A DNA stretch of 64,000 nucleotides, taken from assembly GCA_039566865.1 (NCBI GenBank), contig CM076961.1, positions 6,595,501 to 6,659,500 on the forward strand, read 5' to 3'. Origin of the DNA: Aurelia coerulea. Taxonomy: Eukaryota > Cnidaria > Scyphozoa > Semaeostomeae > Ulmaridae. Positions 34,574-46,914 of the stretch are shown here, piece after piece; position 1 is the stretch's first letter; each line of letters starts with the position of its first letter. Under the pieces are notes generated by a model. That model was not told the DNA's origin. It ran no database searches and saw nothing but the letters and a program-made list of their open reading frames with translations. The translations under genes and the position numbers were made by a program.

Positions 34574-36115
34574 TTAAGATATTTGTGTGTAGCACATCTT
34601 GTAATCTTGTAGTTTAAGAATTTCTAGTGAATGGAAAATTGGTGAGGAGGGAGCAGAAAAGGGTTGGAATTGTATGGCTCGCAGAATTTTCTTCTGCAAT
34701 CGGAATAATGGATTAAGATACGTTTCGTAGAATAACATAGTTAAGAAAAGATGAGAATATGGAGATATGGAGACAGATGAGAGTAGAAAGCGAGACATGA
34801 TGTCGTACCTTAAAGAAAATACTTGCAGTCCTAGAAAGCTTCTTGCAAAATTCGGTGGTGTGATACCATCTAGTCAGATACTCATTCAGCAACACCCCTA
34901 GGAACTTTACATAAAGTGTCTTTTGGATAAACCACTTACCAATTTTGAGGTCTGCATATTCCGTCAATTTTATTCGGAGAGAGTGAAACAGTACAAAACT
35001 TTTCTTGTCAACATTAAGTGCGAGATTGTTAGAGTCAAGCCATAATTTTACTTTCTTTAGTTCTTTGTTAACTTGCCTCATAAGAATTGCCAGATCATCA
35101 GATTCATAGTAGATGTTAGTGTCATCAGCAAATAGGAAGAAGGATAGCAGTTGAAATGAATTTGGTGAATCATGGATATAGATAAGAAAGAGCAGAGCGC
35201 CAAGAACAGATCCTTGAGGAACACCACAAGATATATCACATAGAGAGGAGGAGTGACCATTGACAGAGACAAATTGCTTCCTATTACTAAGATAAGAGTT
35301 GAACCAATCTTGTGCAATACTTCTGATGCTATAATGCTCCATCTTTTTCAATAGTATTTCATGGTTAACCGTATCAAAAACCTTTTGGAGATCGATGAAA
35401 ATTCTGCAACCATATCTGTTTTTGTCAAGTGAAGATGTTATTGTTTCAGTTAAACTAACAAGTGCATGGTCAGTTGAGTGACCAGAGCGAAAGCCAAACT
35501 GCATACAGAATAAGATTTCGCAGATTTCTAAGAGTCGATAAAGGCGCTTGTGCATTAATTTTTCAAATAGCTTCCTGAAGACAGAAAGAAGAGAAATTGG
35601 TCGGAAATTAGATTTTCTAGTGGCAGGACCTTTCTCAAAGATTGGAATAACCTTGGCAATTTTTAGTTTATCAGGAAAAGTCCCTGCTTCAAAAGATTCA
35701 TTGATCAGAATGATAAGATCATTAGAAATTGGCAAATCAAGTACTTTTAGCAATTTGATTGGGATAATGTTAGGACCACATGATTTACCCATCTTTAGGG
35801 GTTGGAGAAGAGTGGATACTTCTTTGCTGTGCATGGAGAAATAAAGAAAGAATCTAAATTGGGGTTGGACAAATAATCTAATGGGGATTTTGGAGTTCTT
35901 GGAATCGTCTTGGTAATGCTGCTAGCTACAGTTGTAAAATATTCATTGAATTTGTTTGCTAATTTAAATGGGTCACAGATTTTGGGACCAACCTCATCCT
36001 TCAAATATGTAAAGGAGTCAACATTGCATGGCTTTAAGCTTATAATACTCTTTATGCCCTTGCATAGAATTTTCATGTTACTTTTATGCTCATCAAAATA
36101 TTTGCAAGAACGCAA
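34574..36115 (-). pseudogene. Non-LTR reverse transcriptase pseudogene, copy 2
   Basis: Exact tandem copy of 28,860-30,401 with the same frameshifts (main frame 35,834-34,713, LFADD motif). Sharing the lesions shows that decay preceded the duplication. Confidence 0.88.
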
Positions 36116-36160
36116 AATAAGTTTCTATCCCAACTGCTAAAAGCAATGAAATGTGTGCTA

Positions 36161-36364
36161 CCGGGTGAATCAGAAAAAGAATCCCCGTTTGAAAGGTCAC
36201 GGCTCCCTGGATATCAAGGCAATGATATCGGCAAATATGCAGTTTAATGGTATAAATGTTCAAATCTACTATGTAATTTACCTGACTGAAATCGGTCACT
36301 CCATTCTGAAATTATGAGGGATTTTCTCGAGAAATGAAGAGGAAATGGTTAGCCCTTCCCTTCC
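36161..36364. mobile_element. Truncated CCGGGTGA-type TIR fragment, tandem copy
   Basis: Tandem copy of 30,447-30,650. Confidence 0.5.
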
Positions 36365-38024
36365 ATGCATGTTGATGCATGTTGTTTTCCAAACATGTTG
36401 TTGACATTCAAGCCAGGATATAACAATTAACAACGTTAGCAAGCAAATCGAACTCTGGACTTTGTTAATGTAACTGAAAGGCTGTTGATGTAATAATGAT
36501 TAGTTGTTTCCCAATGTTAAATAAAATAGGAGTGTTGTTTGGTTTTTAGGTTCAGTTGAGATGTCGCTAGGATAGTCGAAAGTAGTTAATTAAGTTGAAG
36601 ATTGGACGCCGAAATTTATTAATTGAGGAAGTCTTTATTGCCGTTTTATGCCGAAGTTGATGCCGAAGTTGATGCACAGGAAGCCCAGTCGCGTAATATG
36701 GCGGCCTAGCTAATAGTAGTAATACTATATTAGATATAACAACAGTCAGCGAGTGCTGCCTATTAGTATTTGTACCAAATGCGACAGTAGCCAGGTTAAT
36801 TTTTATAGAAATTAATTGAATGATTATCACTAAGGAAACGTGTATTCTGTTTGAATTTACAGTTGGGTAATGGTTCAAAAGGTAAATGATTTAGAATATT
36901 GAGTTACTCTCCTCCGCCGGTTTCTAGTTCCTGAGTCCAAGGCTCTTGGTTCCGTTGTTCTGAAGCCCATGGTTTCGCTGTCCATAATATTGAGCTCTGC
37001 ATTGCCAGAAATAAACCTTTGTCGTCCATTGACGTAAGTATGTAGGAAGAAATCATTATCTTTTGTTGAAGAACTTTTGTTGGTTGTTGGATATGCTCAC
37101 AAGCCGCACGCCCGCAAACCGCAGCCGTGAGTGGCCCTGTCTACATAGGCTGACGGCAGGCTAATTTCGCTTTCTGATTGATTAAGAATAGTAGGCTGCC
37201 TTCGGCAGCAATTAGGTAATTTACGTTGCTGCTGTTTCCTAACTGCAATATAAAGATAGCAGTATTTGCTCTTTGAATTAAAGAAAATAAAATTCATACC
37301 GTAAATGGTTGATTGTTATCTCGGTTATCTCTGTGTCGATTGTGTCTTTGTGCTCTTGTACCCCGAAATGATTGAAGCATTCTACCACCATGGTAACAGA
37401 ATTGATGTTGTTGCTGTTGTATTGAAATTACGACGCAACATTATTGGTTGACGTGAGTATATAAGAAAGAACAAGGAGGGAAGCTTTTTTACTTACATAA
37501 ATCTAACAACAGTTTTGTCCTCGCTCAATCTCGGTGAATTTTGCATTCAACGCCCAGTTCTTTGCAAGAAAATGTTCCCCTGCTTTTACACTTCGTACTC
37601 GATGCATTTGTCTTCACTTTCCTCCCCAAAATGACTTGAAACAAACGCGAAACAAAACTGATCACTTTGGCAGTTTGAAATCTGCCCAAGCTCGGTCCCA
37701 CCATCGTGGCCAGGATAAAAGGCACCGACGTTCGAAATTATCAGATTCTCGACAAAAATCACGACGCTGACCCCCGGATCTCCAACGAACGTATTTGCTG
37801 CCAATAATCCTTGCTCACAAACATCCGGGGGATAAAACCTTGGTTTGCTACACGTTTTGTTCGAATTTCGAACGTCGGCGCTCTTTTTCCTGGCCACGAT
37901 GGTGGGACCGAACTTGGGCAGATTTCAAACTGCCAAAGTGATCAGTTTTTGTTTCGCGTTTGTTTTAAATCATGTCGGGAGGAAAGTGAAGACAAATGCA
38001 TCGAGTACGAACTTTAAAAGCTGG

Positions 38025-38276
38025 GGTGAAGGTGAAGGTGAAGGTGAAGGTGAAGGTGAAGGTGAAGGTGAAGGTGAAGGTGAAGGTGAAGGTGAAGGTG
38101 AAGGTGAAGGTGGAGGTGAAGGTGGAGGTGAAGGTGAAGGTGAAGGTGAAGGTGAAGGTGAAGGTGAAGGTGAAGGTGAAGGTGAAGGTGAAGGTGAAGG
38201 TGAAGGTGAAGGTGAATGTGAATGTGAAGGTGAAGGTGAAGGTGAAGGTGAAGGTGAAGGTGAAGGTGAAGGTGAC
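38025..38276. repeat. GGTGAA hexanucleotide minisatellite, copy 2
   Basis: As 32,311-32,568 but one hexamer shorter, with a changed pattern of TGTGAA variants near the right end. This tract holds the only difference seen between the tandem units. Confidence 0.97.
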
Positions 38277-38453
38277 GTTGCGTTTTTCAGCGCCAAGCGC
38301 TGGGATCGCATAAATAGAGCAGACCTAATCAAGTCCACGACCCCTTGTCATGACGCTCAAGTGGTGGGGTCTTACCGGGTATCGAACTCACTCCGTCTGA
38401 CTGTTCTTGCTGCAAAGTTAGAGGATTACACCATTGCGTCACAACACCTTCAA
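38277..38453 (-). repeat. tRNA-derived SINE-like sequence, copy 2
   Basis: Tandem copy of 32,569-32,745 with the same A-box-like and B-box-like motifs on the minus strand. From 38,906 to 40,400 I find no gene or complete repeat; the frames at 38,953-39,258 and 39,617-39,862 have no supporting signals. Confidence 0.55.
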
Positions 38454-40401
38454 TGGGGAACATTTTCATGCAAAGAACTGGGCGTTTGATGCAAAATTCA
38501 CCGAGATAGAGCGAGGACAAAACTGTTGTTAGATTTATGTAAGTAAGAAAGCTTCGCTCCTTGTTCTTTCTTATATACACACTTCAACCTATAATGTTGC
38601 GTCGTAATTTCAATACAACAGCAACAACATCAATTCTGTTACCATGGTGGCAGAATGCTTCAATCATTTCGGGGTACAAGAGCACAAAGACACAATCGAC
38701 ACAGAGTTAACCAAGATAGCAATCAACCATTTATGGTATGAATTTTATTTTCTTTAATTCAAAGAGCAAATACTGCTATCTTTATATTGCAGTTAGGAAA
38801 AAGCAGCAACGTAAATTACCTAATATAGTATCACTAGTATTAGCTAGGCCGTCATATTACGCGACTGGGCTTCCTGTGGTTGATGCCGAAGTTTATGCCG
38901 AAGTCGTGCCGCAGTCGGATTAAGTCGTGCCGTATTAAATGAATTTGAATAGTTGAGGAAAATTCGTTTGTCGTCTTCTATTTTCATTGACTCTCTAGAA
39001 CTCATAAGCAAAAACTCACAATCTGTAAAACACAAAAATTTTTACAGAAAGCCTCTTCAAAATCCTTTGAAACGTGCCCAAAATCATGAACAACTTTCCC
39101 TTACATTTCTGCCTTACAATGGTCATACAGCAATGACTTGTGGACGCTTTAGCACGTGGTATTCTCTTGGGAGGATGCAAAAGATTCCCCCTGATATCGA
39201 TGACCTATTCAGGGGGATTCCATTCTCTCAAGAGGAAAAAATTCATGAATTTATGTGAATGTCATCAATTTTAGGAAGGAAAATGTGCTCATCGTTTTTA
39301 TTCGTTTTGGCAGGTTTGTGGAAAGGGCTTTCTGCAGAAAATCACCCATATCCAGGAGAAGGAATGGCCGATTAAGGCCGGGTACATTACTGAACCTAAT
39401 TGAACATATTGGCAATAAAACAAAATAGTTTTCAATATTATTGCTTTGATATTCATGGAGCAGTCGCCTTCCAAGCTGGGATTTTTTTCTGTCTCACCCG
39501 GCATAATCAAGAAACACTGACATTTCCGGCTTCAATTTATTTCTAGTTGGACCTTTTTGCAAGGAGAATTTTGATTATATGAGTTATCTTTTGTTTTTTT
39601 AAACACGATCAACCTCATGAGAGATGCATGCTTGGGAGTTGAAATATCACATGAATGTTTATCTTACTTTGCAGAAGACATGCGCCACTCTTATTTTCTA
39701 GATATACATTTGGTTTGTCGAAAAGAATCATATGAATGTTTACTGCTGCGCAAAAATAACAAATCACTTTGGTACATATCATCTTTCCTGAGAAATAGTT
39801 TTCAAATTGCAGTATTTACTCATGATATGTATGCAATTTATCTAATCTTATTTGTGTTATGAAGTTCTGTTATTTTCCAGACATCTCTAAGAAGCTGTGC
39901 ATGTAAGTTTTGTCACGTTAAAGAAGTCACCAAGCTACTTTATTCTACAAAATATATCTGAACGATTCTATGTCATATGCTGATATTTTGAAAAGAAAAT
40001 CGACGTATTGCTCATTTCATTGTGATAATTGTCAATGAATCACAGCCTGGATGCTTATTCATTTTTTACGTAATCAGAACAATAGAATTTTGAATAATTA
40101 AGATCGATCTTATTTTATCTCAAAAACGAGTAAACACGTCAATAATTCAGCAAAGCATTTCTCAAAGTTTCTCAACGACGTGACGTCTGCTCATCTTACG
40201 CTAATTTCGCTCTATTTTCACACATCTCTTTGTTCTGCCCTATTTTTCATGCTACTGAAAAACGCTCTTTTCCAAAACATATCGTGAACCATCACGAGTT
40301 TACAAACGCAATGAAATGTGCTCGTTTAAAAAAAACAGCAGCAAAAGAAATTTTCTGCAGAATGTTATGGGTGGGTGCATGCACACCCTTTTTCATTTAG
40401 C

Positions 40402-40410
40402 TATAAAATA
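40402..40410 (+). promoter_or_regulatory. TATA box of the dibasic peptide gene
   Basis: TATAAAATA, preceded by GCATGCACACCC, lies about 100 bases upstream of the start codon at 40,504. Transcription would start around 40,430-40,440. Confidence 0.6.
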
Positions 40411-40503
40411 GGAAGCAGTTTGCCAACACTATAACTCTACAGCAGCTGCATCAGATCCATCTATAAGATATCATTCAAAAGCCAGTGCTACTAAAGGAAC
40501 GAG

Positions 40504-43194
40504 ATGGGGAAAGCTATCCAATGTTTATTGCTGTCATTGGTGGTATTGATGGTACTAAGTACGATGTCAGAAGGAACAGGTTTAATTTTTCAAGGGAATG
40601 CTCCTATTAAGACAACAGCCAAGCCCACTGTAAGTACATTGAAAACAGCTGTGACTGTAATGTCATTAACTGATGAAATTTCTATTTAGATTATCTATCA
40701 TCTTTCCACGATACCATTTGCAATAACTTATTGATAATGTACCAACCAATACACCTATTTTTGATAAGAAACTGCCCATAAGAAACACAACTCTTAAATC
40801 GCCAAAAAAATTTTAGAAACTCCAGTACTGGAAAAATATAACTAAAGGAACTATTCATTTTGATAGACGAAGTCCTTCACACAGTTTTACTTTGTTTTCA
40901 CTTGTTTCTTGTATCATATTACTCGCAATGTCCTTTAGTAATGTCTAAACATTGAAAAGGCTTCAAAAACATTGTTTTTAAATTTCAACGAGGTTGCAGG
41001 TATTGAAAATGAAGATTGCTATGGAAACCCTCAGAAACTCGTAAGAAACTCTGAGTACTGAAAATTTCATAATTTCATGAAACTTTCAGCACTGGCAACA
41101 ATTCTCAGTTTCTTATAAAAAATACGTGTAGCTGTTACATAAAGATGATATTTTGTAAATCTATCTGATCATTTGAAAGTATAAGAAATAAAGACACAGC
41201 TCAAATCCTGATTTGCTGAAAGAGCATTGGAAATCATTAAATTTTGCCCTAATCATCCTATTATATCACCGCTTTATATCCCCATGATACACAAGCCGAA
41301 CAGAGGGCTGAAATCTTTCAAATCTATAGAAAAGTGGGTGTAAAAATCTAGCACAATTTTCTATGATTTGAATGGCTTGAAAGGAACTTAGGATACTTTG
41401 CTGTAAATCTGCTATGGACATTTTTTAATATCTTAATAATTTCAAAATGATGGCATATTTTGTCATTTTGAAAAAAATCATGTAACATTTTGAATGAATG
41501 TAAATTATCGTAAATATCAAATCAATGGAGAAAACTTGATACAATCTTCAAGAAAACCATGATTTATGGAGGTCTACAATATGATAGCTAGCAGAATTTG
41601 TAGCTCTTCTAGTTTAGGATTTAGACATTCGATGACGTCACAGCTAAATCAATGATAAATGCTGCCATTTTGAAGCTACTCAAGATATCAAAAGATTTCC
41701 ACTGAAGATTTACAGCAAGAAACCATAATATTATTCCAAGCCATTTTATAGAAAAAAAAACTTGATAAAATATATAACTAGAAACTCCGAAAGGCCTCAG
41801 TGTGTTAAAACATAGCTTATAGTATTTTTTGTCGTTCAACCTCTCTACATCAAGTTTATAGAAAAAAATATGGAAATTACACCCACCTTTGAAAAGATTT
41901 GAGCCATATGCTACACAAGCTGCTGTTTGATGTGTATAAATTACTGCAGCTATTTGCATGTGTTTCATGAATCAGCTGTAGAGATTTCAGTCCAAGCTTA
42001 GTTTTACATGATTAGGCACATATAGAATAGAGCTGCATTCATTTTCCAGTTAAAGAATATTGACACTAACTGAAATTTCGATAGACGGCGCTACAAAATG
42101 CGATATAAAGATAACAATTTCAATAATCACGCATACTAATATGATTTGATTTCAAATTTTTATCCATGGCAAACCACTCAATATTTGCAATACTGTTATA
42201 CAGGAAGCCATGCAAAAATAACATTTAATGTCAACTAAATACTCATCAAGGTCCTATTTACAAGTATCATTGACAAAAAGAAAAAGAAAAAAGCTAAATC
42301 ATAATTGGGCATTGAATTTTCTTCGCAAATTGTAGGGTAAGATGTCACGTTGAAACTATTATGTAGGTCTTACCAAATCTCGAGCCTCAGTAAGCAGTAG
42401 ACTTCCGACCAGTTGATAGTCCCAGCAAAAGTAGTCGAGTTTTTTTGCTGACGGTCAGTAGGTTTAGATGCGCCTTGAAAGATGCTTCTCGAATAATCTG
42501 TAAGCATTCGCCGATTTATAAACCATTTTGCTTGTCTCAAAATACTGATACTGACCTGAGCAACAATCTAAGCACATTCGCATCTATTATATCTGAAATC
42601 GCAAGAAATTTCCTTGAATTCTGACAGATATGTTCTCTCCTTATTTAAAACCAATTCCATTGTCTTCAAAAATAAAGTTGAAAATTTTTTAATCTAAGTG
42701 ATTCACATATGAATTACTGAGGCAGCAATGTGCCTTTGCTTTCCGTTTGTACTTCAGCAAATAAATTTTAGAAACAACCATTTGTGGGTGAATGGCAAGA
42801 ATTTTTTAGGAACTTGATCAAATACTTTTGATTGAAAAGATAAAGGTGACAGATGTTCTCATCTTTTAAAGATTTTCATGCATAACGCACACACAGAGTA
42901 TTGAAAGAAAATCATTCCAAAAAGCTGATATCCCATTCTTCTTGAGATGATAATGCGAAATGCCTTGATATAGGACTCGTGAAATTGTTCGTTTGGTGGA
43001 CACTTACATCCCATTTCACTTCTTAATTACACCAGAAGTAAAATTTTGCAATATTTGATTCAAACGCTTCATCATTCTTAACTACTGTTTTCTGTTTATT
43101 GCAGATGGCACAGTTTATGCAGTTTATGAAAAGAAAGGCAATGAAAATGGATAAAGAGAACCAAGCAAAGAAGAGGGATGGCCTCACGGGATAA
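40504..43194 (+). CDS. Small secreted dibasic peptide precursor, cysteine-free mature part (two exons)
   Basis: Exon 1 is 40,504-40,629: ATG in context AACGAGATGG, a hydrophobic signal peptide (core LLLSLVVLMVL, residues 8-18), probable cleavage near residues 23-26, then a Thr/Lys/Pro spacer. The donor is GTAAGT (40,630). Exon 2 is 43,105-43,191 plus the stop at 43,192-43,194, after a TTCTGTTTATTGCAG acceptor. Phase 0 joins cleanly and gives 71 residues. The exon 2 product is basic and Met-rich (MAQFMQFM, then KRK, KKR) and ends GLTG. KR and KKR are candidate convertase sites. The only cysteine is in the signal peptide. It could be a neuropeptide, linear antimicrobial or venom peptide precursor; no family recognised. 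The intron of 2,475 bases contains a TIR element (41,297-41,912). It lies between the two copies of the four-cysteine peptide gene and is not their homologue. Confidence 0.65.
40760..41130. repeat. Dispersed AAGAAACTC-type repeat in the intron
   Basis: It shares long phrases (CTCGTAAGAAACTCTGAGTACT, and the ATCGCCAAAAAA segment) with 51,285-51,600. The ends (CCATAAGAAAC and TCAGTTTCTTATA) are roughly inverted, which suggests a small TIR element. Confidence 0.5.
41297..41912. mobile_element. Foldback TIR element with 8-bp target duplication (in peptide-gene intron)
   Basis: Inverted ends around GGCTGAAATCTTT and the complement of GGCTCAAATCTTT continue into GTGGGTGTAA on both sides. ACACAAGC flanks the element exactly (41,289-41,296 and 41,913-41,920). 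An 8-bp duplication fits hAT-type transposition. Same family as 14,105-14,627. No coding capacity. Confidence 0.75.
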
Positions 43195-43699
43195 CTTCAA
43201 ACAAAGCTGTTAGCAAATACTATCGTCTGGCTGAAAAACGAAAAATTGTTGCTTAGAAAACGTGACTGGTTGTCATTGTTTAATGACTCTGCAGTTATTC
43301 TATATTCATCTACCTTTTGCTGGCAAATGGATTGTTGAAGAGATTTGTTTTGAAAAGGCAGCGATTAACTGAAATCATGAGCAATTCATAACTCCTTCAT
43401 GGAAGATAAAAGTTGACTTAGACATTGAATAATAATATTTTTAAATGTCCTGGAGATTCGCTGAATTTTATAACAGCAATTGAACGAGACATATTTTATA
43501 GATATAATACGGCAAAACAGGCATATAAGAACAAGCACATGTAACATTGGCTTATCAAAGGATCTTAATTCTGGTGTATAACATTTGCAAATTCTGCAAT
43601 TACGCAGGTTTGCACTATCAAAATTTACATAAATGACATGAATTGGGCAATTAATGATTTGAAAAATTTCTCTTGCCAATATTTTTGTATAATTTTCAT

Positions 43700-43705
43700 A
43701 ATAAA
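43700..43705 (+). terminator. Polyadenylation signal of the dibasic peptide gene
   Basis: AATAAA about 505 bases after the stop codon, in AT-rich sequence. It is the first canonical hexamer I noticed downstream. From 43,710 to 44,080 nothing further was found. Confidence 0.5.
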
Positions 43706-44080
43706 GTTTATGAAATATACCTCAAGAGGTAAACGTTAAGGGTCTTAAAATGTGTGGTTCTTTTATATGCGCTATTACCGTATGCTGAATCCATATGTTT
43801 GATATTCGAACAGATATGACTTGTATCCTATGAGGTATATTATGCAAAGATCATTGTCTGATTTGTGACTTTTTTACTTTAATGATGCCTATATCGAGAT
43901 ACGAAACAACCAGATAGTACAGATGAGATTGAAGCTCAGAATTCCAGCCATTATTGACAATGTATTGCAAACCAAAGATAAATTGACACTGCGATGAGAT
44001 TGGAGCATGCAATTTAGACCTGTGATTCAAATGCATGCGAGAAAGTGGGGATTAAATCATTTATATTTATTCACTTCAGA

Positions 44081-44985
44081 AATAGACCATTTGCCAATTA
44101 AGAAAAGAGGATTTACGCGAGCGCGGCCAATTCCGACGGCCCTAGTAACAGTCGGAAATCCGGGGAGTCCTCTCCCTCTCCATTACAGTAGAAAACGGCA
44201 AGCCGATCCGGCCCGATTTTCTGACCCGAGGCTGCTTTTTGAGCCGATGCTCAATAGCTACTCAACCAATTTCAAAACAGAAAAACAATTACTAGAGATG
44301 ACTCGTTTACGAGTCTAATCCCGCCATTTGGGGTTCAATATTGCCCCCAGTGGCGTAGTGCGGGGACCACGAAAACAGGGGAAATTTTTGGCCTGCCCCA
44401 TTTTGGGCCGTAACTCCGTTTTGCGAAGGTAAACGGCCTCTCCATGTCAATAATCGACGGGAAAGCGCATTCTTTCACCAAAACACTTTTAATCTCGAAT
44501 GTATCTCCAAAATTCGCAGAAAAACGAGCCTTTCTTTTTTCAAAGCTGTGGGGAAAATCTCGAAAATTTCCACTTAGGCCCTTTTTCCACCCAAATGAAT
44601 CGTAAATATTTTCCTACTAAACTCACTTGCTAACTCTAGATTAATGATTAGATACCTTAAAAAGGGTTGAAATAAGGTCCTCCAAAAGTTTGTTTTCAGT
44701 TTCTCGATTTATCCACTTCAGAATCAGCCCAAGACGATCGGCCAGTTTTCGTTGATTTTTCAAAATTGTCTCCCAAGTTTTGGACTTATTACATGTAAAG
44801 TAAGGGGTTAAAATCAGCTGATCGTTTGTTTATGTGCCCTGCTCTACAAATCGATCGTGGGAAATACATCGAAGAAGATATTTTGAAGTGAAGAGAATTC
44901 CCCGAATTTCAAACTGCTACTAGGGCTGTCGGAATTGGCCGCGCTCTCCTCAATCCCTTTTTCCTAATTGGCAAATGGTCTATTG
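44081..44985. mobile_element. TIR element, 0.9 kb, AATAGACCATTTGCC ends
   Basis: About 80 bases at each end are inverted complements: AATAGACCATTTGCCAATTA onward, with GCGCGGCCAATTCCGAC inside. The interior is richer in G and C than the flanks. The target duplication is unclear; TA at the second-third terminal bases is possible. No transposase is visible. Confidence 0.75.
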
Positions 44986-45019
44986 TCGATAAATCCTATT
45001 GCACATTCGCATCAAAATC

Positions 45020-45390
45020 ACAGCTATCTAAAAACCTCTACTGTACTGCTGCTAGCCCTCCACTATACTGAATAACCTCCATTGTACTCTAACTCACCCC
45101 CCCCCCCGCAAGATATATCCTGCTATCCCTCCACTGTACCGATGCTTATCCTCAATCGCATTAAACAGCTTTCAAGGTGCTCAAGTTAGCTGTCTACCGT
45201 ACTGCGTAGCCTCCATTGTACTAAAGGTAGCCCCACTCCCACACGCAACATTCTATCCCTTCACTGTATTTATGTTAGCCATCCAATTACTGAGCAGCCT
45301 CCACTATACTCAAAGTCATCCCTCCATGGTACTGATGACTCTCCAAGTACCGAACAACCTCCACTGTACTGATGCTTGCCCCCCCCCAAA
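45020..45390. repeat. Degenerate minisatellite, CCTCCACTGTACTGA units
   Basis: Many diverged units of about 20-25 bases built on CCTCCACTGTACTGA, with interspersed C runs (45,101-45,109; 45,380-45,387). Related in style to 17,237-17,364. From 45,400 to 46,195 no gene or complete element was recognised. Confidence 0.65.
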
Positions 45391-46228
45391 CAAGGACAAA
45401 TAATCTTTCAATAGAGCCGAACCGGATGTTTACATTTGCACGCTAGCCAATCAGATGTGACTATGACATCACGCAAACAAAAGAAACGGTGAGAGAATGT
45501 ACCCCTCACATTTGGCTCGTCGTGCAAGCGACCACACGGTAAATTTAGGGAAAATTTAGATTTTCAATTTAGTACTAAAATCTTTAAATTTTCCTCGCGG
45601 TTTTTTTGTTGTTGAAAGAAATGATTCGGAGAAAACTGATTTTGAATAAGGCCCATCAGTTAAGGTTTTGATTCTCGCCAATTAAGCCCTTCAAAAGCGA
45701 CTTAAAGTCATGTCTTTTCATTTGCTTAGGTGACAATCTCAAAAATGTTTGGTTAGTGCCGTCCGACCGACCAACCGTTTTCTGAAATAAAAAAAAACAG
45801 GCTTTTAGGTAGGGGGTTTAAAAGTTATATAAGAAAGCTGCAACAAAGATTTTCAGTTCCAGTATCAACTTAGTGATTCTTGTAAGAATATTAAAAGAAA
45901 AAATAGAAATTTGATCATATTTCTGACCGACGGCCTGACCCATATTTTGCAATCAAAATGACAGTGACAAAAAATTTTGAGATGGTCGCCTAAATACTAG
46001 ATATCATGGCAACTGCATCAAAAAACGAAAGCTGGCTTTTAAACAGTACTGAGCTTTCATTACCGAGGCAGTGCCCACGCCAAACTTTGTGTCTTTGATC
46101 CACTCATTTTTAAAAAAACCTAAGAATTTCGGCCAGTGCTGGAAGTTTTTTGAAATCAACAGATTTTGAGTACGCGGAGTTTCTTATGATGAAATACGTG
46201 TTCACAACCCAATGCATGCTTTAATAGA

Positions 46229-46392
46229 CACGGCCGTAGGAAGCAGCTTCGGATTGGGGGGGGGGGCAATTATTCTTAAAACAATAGAGAACAATGCATC
46301 TAGTTAATGCTTGTGACATCGCACCATTGTTTTCAAAATTACTGGGGGACTTCAGCCCCCCCCCCTGCCCCCCCCCACTTCCTACAGGCCTG
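46229..46392. mobile_element. hAT-like MITE, 164 bp, 8-bp target duplication
   Basis: Ends CACGGCCGTAGGAAG and the complement of CAGGCCTGTAGGAAG, flanked exactly by TTAATAGA (46,221-46,228 and 46,393-46,400). The left arm holds a single TTAATAGA at the matching place (complement at about 16,847-16,854), i.e. an empty site. The interior has a G run and C runs. Confidence 0.88.
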
Positions 46393-46400
46393 TTAATAGA

Positions 46401-46670
46401 TACCTAATATCTCCACGATATCATACATTTTAACAGGTAAGTAATGTGTGGATGATATCATGCGAGATTTCAATAATGTAATTTATCATCCATCACGCAT
46501 TTTGCATTGATAAGTAACATGTTCATAACCAAACGCGTGATTTTGGAGATAAGTAATATTTCCACGATAGCATTTCTCCTCGAAACCCAACGCATGACTT
46601 AATAGATCCATAACTTTTCCACGATATCACACATTTTTCTCTTATCAGTGAACTTTTCATCACACTACGG
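46401..46670. promoter_or_regulatory. Degenerate tandem array upstream of peptide gene B
   Basis: Inverted counterpart of 16,600-16,890 with the same CACGATATCA and ACGCGTGA-type motifs, ending about 245 bases before the start codon. Function is inferred only from its conserved place. A TATA-like CTTTAAAAG is at 46,817-46,825, about 95 bases upstream of the ATG. Confidence 0.4.
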
Positions 46671-46914
46671 CTGATCTCTTTGGTGACTTATTTTCAATAA
46701 TTTGTTATGCATGAATTAGTAGATAATCCATTATTTTTGTTTAAAAAAGTATGATTTTCAATGAAAAACATTATCACATTTACATCTTTTTTATCAGTTT
46801 TACCTGTAGTAGTGCCTTTAAAAGGCCCTCAGATTTTTCAAAGGATTCATTGCTTGATTCACAGTAAACTGTTAAATTGCAAAATTGAACTGAAAAAGCT
46901 AAAATTCTAAGAAA

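Larger units (their letters stand above)
32970..38673. repeat. Tandem duplication unit 2 (5.7 kb)
   Basis: Copy of 27,256-32,965. Its right edge continues seamlessly into the remainder of the foldback right arm (38,674 onward), so unit 2 carries the original right junction and unit 1 the original left junction. Confidence 0.9.
36650..38905. mobile_element. Foldback element copy 2, both arms present
   Basis: Left arm blocks (about 36,650-36,740 and 37,208-37,750) are the inverted complement of right arm blocks (38,822-38,905 and about 37,861-38,020 plus 38,455-38,822). About 470 bases of the left arm (36,740-37,208) have no partner. Repeated GATGCCGAAGTT motifs mark both outer ends; exact termini and target duplication were not resolved. 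The interior holds the hexamer array and SINE sequence. Confidence 0.65.

Noticed and set aside
39617..39862. 81-residue frame
   Set aside because: No signal peptide, splice sites, homologous copy or recognisable motif; consistent with chance in AT-rich DNA.
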